NCBI GenBank assembly: GCA_963682055.1
Contig: OY821741.1
Location: 1,433,501 to 1,497,500 of the forward strand
DNA from: Primula veris
Lineage: Eukaryota; Streptophyta; Magnoliopsida; Ericales; Primulaceae
Length of the DNA stretch: 64,000 nucleotides
Direction of reading: 5' to 3'
In this document: one piece after another, positions 58,608 through 64,000 of the stretch
Layout: each line of letters opens with the position of its first letter
Position numbering within the stretch: the first letter of the stretch is position 1
The notes under the pieces: model-generated
Database searches by the model: none
What the model saw: the letters and a program-made list of their open reading frames with translations, nothing else
Told to the model about the DNA's origin: nothing
Translations under genes and position numbers: made by a program

Positions 58608-59570
58608 CGTAAGCTTTTAAGCGAAAATGTTGTATCTTTTGAGACTTCTAGAGAAGCTAGGTCATCCAACTTTTTAAGCTTCTAGTTGTAATCGACTGAT
58701 TTTATATGTTGCACTAATGGTTGTAATCGACTAATTGTATTTATATTGTAATTTGATTTCAAATGATAATTTTGATTCGAGCTCGTTTATTTTTAATGGA
58801 ATAATGTTCAGCATGATTGATTTTTAGTTTTAGATATTATTGTATTAATTGCAATTATCAAATCTAATTAGCTAATTCTTTTATAATCGAAATTTGCTAA
58901 CTGATATGTAGTAGTTAGTAGTGTTAGTTGCAAAAGGGTTAAAGTTGGTTAGTATTTTTAGTTACAAAATACCAACTTCTTTTAGTTAGTAAAATCGGTT
59001 GGTATTTTGTAACAATGGAATTCAGTTAGTAAGTTCTAACTGATATATTAGTTGCTACCTGACTTAGTATATAGCAACTGACGCTCATTCAGTTAGTAAA
59101 AATTTACTAACTAGGCTTTTACTAACTGATTGATTAGTTAGTATTTCAGTTAGTAAATTGTAAATACTAACCGATTTTAGGCTTTACTAACTTATTTTGT
59201 AATTAGTACTCGGTGATTTTCTTGTAGTGCATAAATCCAATTTGACTGAAACCCAGAATTTGATTAATCAACTAGTGTTTCAACATAAATCCAATTTGAC
59301 TGAAACCCAGAATTTGATTAATCAACTAATAGCTTGGTGTTTCAACATAAATCCAATTTGACTGAAACCCAGAATTTGATTAATCAACTAATAGCTTGGT
59401 GTTTCAACATAAATCCAATTTGACTGAAACCCAGAATTTGATTAATCAACTAATAGCTTGGTGTTTCAACATAAATCCAATTTGACTGAAACCCAGAATT
59501 TGATTAATCAACTAATAGCTTGGTGTTTCAACATAAATCCAATTTGACTGAAACCCATAATCTGAGTAAT

Positions 59571-59673
59571 CAATAATATTATGGAGATTGAAAAAAAGGA
59601 CACACCTCAATTAATCAATAGAGAGAAACCTGTTTCCTACTATATAAAAAAAAAGAGATAATCCAGATCTACA

Positions 59674-59720
<47 letters not shown>

Positions 59721-60065
59721 CAAGAAAAATGTTTCCTACTCCATCTTAAATTTTGATTTGGTAAACCTTAGATTACATAATGGTCCCTGTAGTTTTAAAC
59801 TAAAAACAGGATAGTACTTCCCAATGGGATTGTTTCATTTTAGTTACCCCCAAAGTGGTACCTACAAATTTATTTAGTATTTGTAGATTTAATTAATACA
59901 AATTACACCCCACCCTCACTTTTTAAAACTATACGGATCCCAATTAAGGTTAACTCAAAAAACCCTTGCTCATAAGTGGTCATGTTCAGTTCCCAACCAA
60001 ATCAGTAGCAGATTATAACAGGATAAACGATAGGAGTAATCAAATGTTTGCATTCATGCATTTAC
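59571..60065. other. Intergenic stretch with AT microsatellite
   Basis: 59571-59640 is paralogous to 11650-11760. An AT dinucleotide run lies at about 59671-59717. Nothing else recognised. Confidence 0.6.
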
Positions 60066-61328
60066 CTGTACAGCTTTTTAATTAAAACATCAAGCATCTC
60101 CCGTTTGGTGTGATTCACCTGAATGTACAAAAGTTCCATTAATATATTTTGAGCCAGAAAAAGAAGCCACGTTAACAATCAGGCTCAGGGAAAATAAAGT
60201 ACCTGTTCAGGGACAAATCTTGTCTGGCAAAAATAAATCGAGATTTCCCACTTTTTTTGGATCTTGATGCCTTTACCAGATCAGCGTCCTGAAAGAAAAC
60301 GGCATCATATGATCAAACCAGTGATGAGTGGGACTATAAACATCATGTAACATGCATACTTGAGATGACTCTAAACTCTTAGAAGTAATGTGCAAACCTT
60401 CGTTCTTGTAATCGGTACAGTTATCCTGTTGGATCTGGTCTGAAGAGACGCTATTTCGATAGCTTTACTTCCACCAATGAAGCTCGGATGTGATGTGTTG
60501 ATGTAACCCAACAAACAGCATAACAAATAAATTCTTATTAGTGGAAAATCATAATCTTGATAAAATAAATAAACATGGGACTCCACTGCACATATGTAGA
60601 AGAAGAAATAAATTGTTTGTCATGATTTTTGCATTTCGGCAAATTAAATTCATATCCACTATGAAGTGACTGTCTAATGCATTCCATTATTAATTAACAA
60701 AAATAAAAGGTGAAAGTGAACACATCAGGAGAAACCCAAGTTTGCATTTCATATTTGAAATATTAGTAATCTAAAAGTTATTGTAGAATATATTTTTTTA
60801 AATCAACGAGGAGTGCGTGACGACAGCAAAGCATTTACTTACAAAGACTTCAACCATAACAAAAAATTTAGTATTAAAATACGTAAATATACGTAAATTT
60901 CGAGATACTTTCAGATCGTATCATAAAAACGCCTCAAGCTGTAAGACAAACAACAAAAACACCAGCAAGAAGATAGCTGGCTGTTTCTAAGGATTACTGC
61001 TCTACTTAATAAACACTCATCTTTTAGTCAATCAATCAGCCGTTAGCCTGTTACAGTAATGAAAAGGAATTGCCTTTCACATAATGCGTCCAATTTCCAA
61101 TCCCAGTTTATCAGAACTCGTAAACATTCACCTTCCTCCACTAATAAGTATCAGAAGCAAGGCATATCAAACAGATAAGAAGTTTAGTACCTCCATTTCA
61201 AAAATGTGGCCAATCATGGTCTCTGAAGGTTCAAGTGCCAGACAAAGAAAATTGCCAACAACCTCATCCATGCGTTTTCTCAGTACTGGAAATGGTTGAA
61301 GCTCATTGACCATGTATCGATGACTCAT
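60066..61328 (-). pseudogene. Dynamin-related protein (DRP3/DRP1-like) gene fragment, four exons with internal loss
   Basis: Minus-strand exons resemble the dynamin middle/GED region, which assembles rings on organelle membranes. Exon 61328-61191 (46 codons) has VNELQPFPVLRKRMDEVVG and LEPSETMIGHIFEME, between an AG acceptor and a GTACTA donor. Exon about 60508-60398 has YINTSHPSFIGGSKAIEIA, then a GTTTGC donor; its acceptor lacks AG. Exon 60288-60203 reads DADLVKASRSKK and SRFIFARQDLSLNR. Exon 60118-60066 reads VNHTKREMLDVLIKKLYR, the start of the GED. The GTPase domain, the exons between the third and fourth, and the final GED exon are missing. This is a degenerate fragment, though most splice sites survive. 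Confidence 0.82.
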
Positions 61329-63050
61329 CTAAGATCAACAAAAAGCATTAATGATCCTAACAAAAAGAATCACATAAATCAGACAAATGTGTTGAGACTA
61401 TAATGAAATGACAAATGAGCTGGAGTGTGAAATTTAAACCGATTTCTTATATAAAAAAAAAATTGTATCCGGTTTCTATTTTTTTCTTTTTTGGTCAATT
61501 TAATATATATTTCAAACTCTCCAAAAAAAAGCCGCATCAATAAAGCCACGTTCAGTCATGTGGCGAAAGTTTCACCATTTGAAAATTGACTAAAAACAAA
61601 ATAAAAATTAGAAACCAAGTTACAATAAATAAAAATTAAGAAAAAAATTGGTACGAAAAGAAAAAGTAAAGAAACGAATGTATACAAAAATAAAATTAAG
61701 AAACCGAGCTATTAAAAGGAAAAATATGAACAAACAAATGTATAAAACTATTAAAAACCCTCCGAAAAATACAAATTTATTCTACTAAATACTCAAGTTT
61801 ACATATACTCATTTTGTATAGATATAAACGAACAACCAAATATGTTACACAATTTCATTATAGGTAGTTTGCATACAAAACTACCAAATGTTATTTTAAA
61901 TAATATTTGCATCAGCACTATATGTTGTTATTATTATAGTTTAATTTTTATGAAAATGTGTATCACATATCAATATGTTATATAAGTTGTTGTCATAGTG
62001 TATTCAATTGTTTGTTACTTGTTTTTTAATTAGTACCATTAACAACACATAAAAAGTCATATTATGTTATTACAGTAACAATATATAATTTTGAAATGAG
62101 TAACCAAAAAATATATTTAAGGAGTTGTCATACTACAGTATATGTAAATTATTTTAAAAAACACTACTAAAAAAATTAATTTCTGAAAATTATAGGGTGG
62201 CGATGGCAATCCCCGGTCATAGTGATGTTCCGCCCCTCTTCTATACATAACATTCTATTCATATAAGTAGTAAAGTCACTATGTTCAAATAGCGATACGA
62301 ATTGTGATGAGATATTTTGTAACGAGCTTACTAACTACGGTTTTTGTAGTATAATATTCAATTTATGACACTTTTTCGAATTTTAAACGTATTTCGGCTC
62401 TCACATAATTAACATTATTTTGTAACGATCGTTACGGATGAATGACGTGTTAAAGTGGAAGATTTCTTATGTCCCAAAAGTGGTACCATCTAAGCAAAGC
62501 TTATCAGGTAACTAAAGGGGGCATGAGTAGAGGACTATAATTTTTTAACCAATGGACATTACACAAAATTAAAATAGTACAAAAAAAAGGGACCCAAATT
62601 GGCAAATAATAACTGTAACAAAGCCCCCACTATTGAGACGTTTGCGTAAGCCCTTATTTGTCCTTTTTGGCTATGTACTTAGTCTTAGTACAACAAAATG
62701 TCCCACGCCTCTATTATATATGTGTCACATAAGTTATTTCATTCATGGCTCTTGTAGTTTTATTGAAGAATACATTGTGTCCTTGTATATCCTTGTTTGG
62801 TGTAAATAATTTCGTCCGGTCGAGAAATTATTTAGTCATCTTGGAAGAGTTGTCGCCACCGTTAGATAATGACATGCTTATAATTGTTTATCATACATCT
62901 CACAACCGTACAAACAAATATAATAAACAACAATATATTTGTGTTTCATAGTGTGGTGTTGAAAACTAGTTCCAAAGAACCACTTTTTCTACTGCGAAAG
63001 AGGCGGTAGAGGAACTAGAAAGTAACACACAAACATGGTTGAAGTACACT
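61329..63050. other. Intergenic stretch
   Basis: AT-rich with poly-A runs to 62160. A small GC-richer block at 62190-62240 and a TATATAT motif near 62715 are the only notable points. No upstream dynamin exons (GTPase domain) are visible. The 68-residue frame at 62745 is unrecognised. Confidence 0.45.
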
Positions 63051-63051
63051 T

Positions 63052-63293
63052 ACACCTCGTTTGGTTGCGGGACTCATAGTCCCCGGACTAAGAGTTCAAG
63101 CGGGATTACAAATACCCCTTCATATATAGTCCCGGGACTTCTAATACCACACTTCCCATGGTATTATAAATACACAATTTGGAGGTCATTTGTAATCCCG
63201 TTTCACTAATTAGCTATCCAAACATGGTATTTGTGGGATCAAATTCATTTGAAATCCAATCTCATCTTAATCCCACCCAACCAAACAAGGCCT
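63052..63293. mobile_element. Short MITE with GTTTGGTTG terminal inverted repeats
   Basis: Left CACCTCGTTTGGTTGCGGGA and right CCCACCCAACCAAACAAGGC are inverted repeats about 240 bp apart. The CNTTGTTTGGTT end is common among plant Tourist/PIF or hAT MITEs. TTA and TAA flank the ends but are not direct copies, so the superfamily is undecided. Confidence 0.65.
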
Positions 63294-63715
63294 AAAGATT
63301 GAAATTTGTTTTGTTCATTTTTAGAATTTTATTTTTAAAATTTTATTAGTAAAATGCTCTTAGACACATGAAAAGAGTATTTACATGAAAATCTACCACT
63401 GGTTACACGATACATATTATTAACCTATATATATTTCACCTCTTTTCTTCTTTTTATTTTATAGAAGGGTGTTTTAGCTAGAAGAATATGATTCTGAAAA
63501 AAATACATAATGCAGATCTGTAGCAAGAAAAGTTACTTGTAAAAAACAGTCTAAGCAAAAAGACATGATTTATTTAAAAGCATATGTAATTTTTATACAT
63601 GTTTTTGGTGTAGAAGTTAAAAGCATAACTTATATATATAAATCAATCGTTGATAGTATATGCATGCATTAGTATAGCTCTAATGTGAAAATATCATAGA
63701 ATTTTACTAGTCAAT
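63294..63715. other. Intergenic stretch
   Basis: Nothing recognised; AT-rich. Confidence 0.5.
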
Positions 63716-63718
63716 AAT

Positions 63719-63895
63719 CACTAAAAAAAAATTAAGATAACAACAGTTTACTTTTTGAAAACCGTTGTAAAGTGAGTGTCGCTAAGTTTTAGCAATTGTT
63801 TAGCAACAAAAATTGTTGCTGAATTTAGCGACACTCATTTTACCATCAGTTTAGCAACAGACGCTCTGATAGTAAGCTGACATTTTTTTCTAATG
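63719..63895. mobile_element. 177-bp CACTA-like MITE with internal hairpin
   Basis: Left CACTAAAAAAAAATTAAG and right, on the minus strand, CATTAGAAAAAAATGTCAG are imperfect inverted termini. AAT flanks both sides (63716-63718, 63896-63898), a 3-bp duplication. Inside, GAGTGTCGCTAA and TTAGCGACACTC pair perfectly around a TTTAGCAA-rich loop. Confidence 0.65.
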
Positions 63896-64000
63896 AATTT
63901 TGTCTTGCCAAAATTACAAAATTAATGAATTTAATTGTGAAATGAAAATTTTCGAAAATTAGTCATAAGTTTACTCATCGGTGGTCCCTATAGTTCCGAC

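Larger units (their letters stand above)
55639..59229. mobile_element. CACTA element (3.6 kb, non-autonomous) carrying a host gene fragment
   Basis: Left end CACTACAACAAAATGG and right end, on the minus strand, CACTACAAGAAAATCACC are the classic CACTA termini. A 3-bp duplication CAT flanks both sides (55636-55638 and 59230-59232). Subterminal regions of about 400 bp at each end hold dozens of AGTTAGTAA / TTACTAACT and GTTGCTAAATACTAACT motifs in both orientations, the usual transposase binding arrays. No transposase frame is present, so it depends on an element elsewhere. The interior (56900-58640) contains captured host sequence. Confidence 0.93.
55512..59570 (+). repeat. 62-bp minisatellite split by a CACTA element
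   Basis: Units start CATAAATYCAATTTGACTG and end TAGCTTGGTGTTTCAA. Two units precede the insertion (55512, 55574) and five follow (59230, which is 8 bp short, then 59284, 59346, 59408 and 59470), plus a partial unit at 59532. The right-hand units are almost identical to each other. Single-copy similarity at 11625 suggests local amplification. Confidence 0.95.

Noticed and set aside
62745..62951. 68-residue frame after a TATATAT motif
   Set aside because: No recognisable domain; length is expected by chance.

Overview
The window is nuclear DNA of a flowering plant, probably a eudicot. The evidence is AT-rich intergenic sequence, Ty1/copia and Ty3/gypsy chromovirus retrotransposons, CACTA, hAT-like and Stowaway-like DNA elements, and fragments of typical plant genes (F-box/DUF295, dynamin-related protein, YciO-like, endonuclease/exonuclease/phosphatase family) with GT..AG introns. 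I see no rRNA, tRNA, CRISPR or organellar genes. No clearly intact functional host gene is visible: every host-derived coding stretch is truncated, frameshifted or interrupted. Family names come from recognition by eye, not from database searches.

Layout. (1) 1-7106 is the left arm of a very large, nearly identical inverted repeat; the right arm is 33003-40109. Each arm holds the 3' part of a copia element ('A', 1,460-bp LTR) and the 3' half of a second, decayed copia element ('B', about 204-bp LTRs). The left arm runs off the window start. (2) 7107-15855 is intergenic: a hAT-like terminus exactly at the repeat breakpoint, a palindrome cluster, a diverged 1.5-kb direct duplication (7912-9444 and 14021-15594), minisatellites, an 86-nt hairpin and a relic of element B. 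(3) 15856-20733 is a complete copia element ('D') with GTAAG target-site duplications; its one long gag-pol frame carries six in-frame stops and no frameshift. (4) 21490-29807 holds MITEs, including a short CACTA-like element split by copia element 'C' (22030-28653). C has nearly identical LTRs but a heavily decayed interior. (5) 30532-36382 is the only full-length B element (TSD ATATT). (6) 36544-42000 is element A on the minus strand, 5'-truncated and joined directly to three correctly spliced exons of a YciO/Sua5-like gene. (7) 44365-47692 holds two F-box/DUF295 pseudogenes on the minus strand. (8) 48583-54511 is a 5'-truncated Ty3/gypsy chromovirus with a 2.2-kb 3' LTR, followed by a 251-bp hAT MITE. 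(9) 55512-59570 is a 62-bp minisatellite split by a 3.6-kb CACTA element that carries a host gene fragment. (10) 60066-61328 is a dynamin-related gene fragment, followed by intergenic DNA and MITEs.

The genes do not form a pathway. The window records repeated transposition, nested insertion, gene-fragment capture and a recent large inverted duplication. I found no convincing new biochemical system. The points most worth following are the inverted repeat, the gene-carrying CACTA element, the YciO/copia junction, the stop-codon pattern of element D and the apparent trans-mobilisation of element C.
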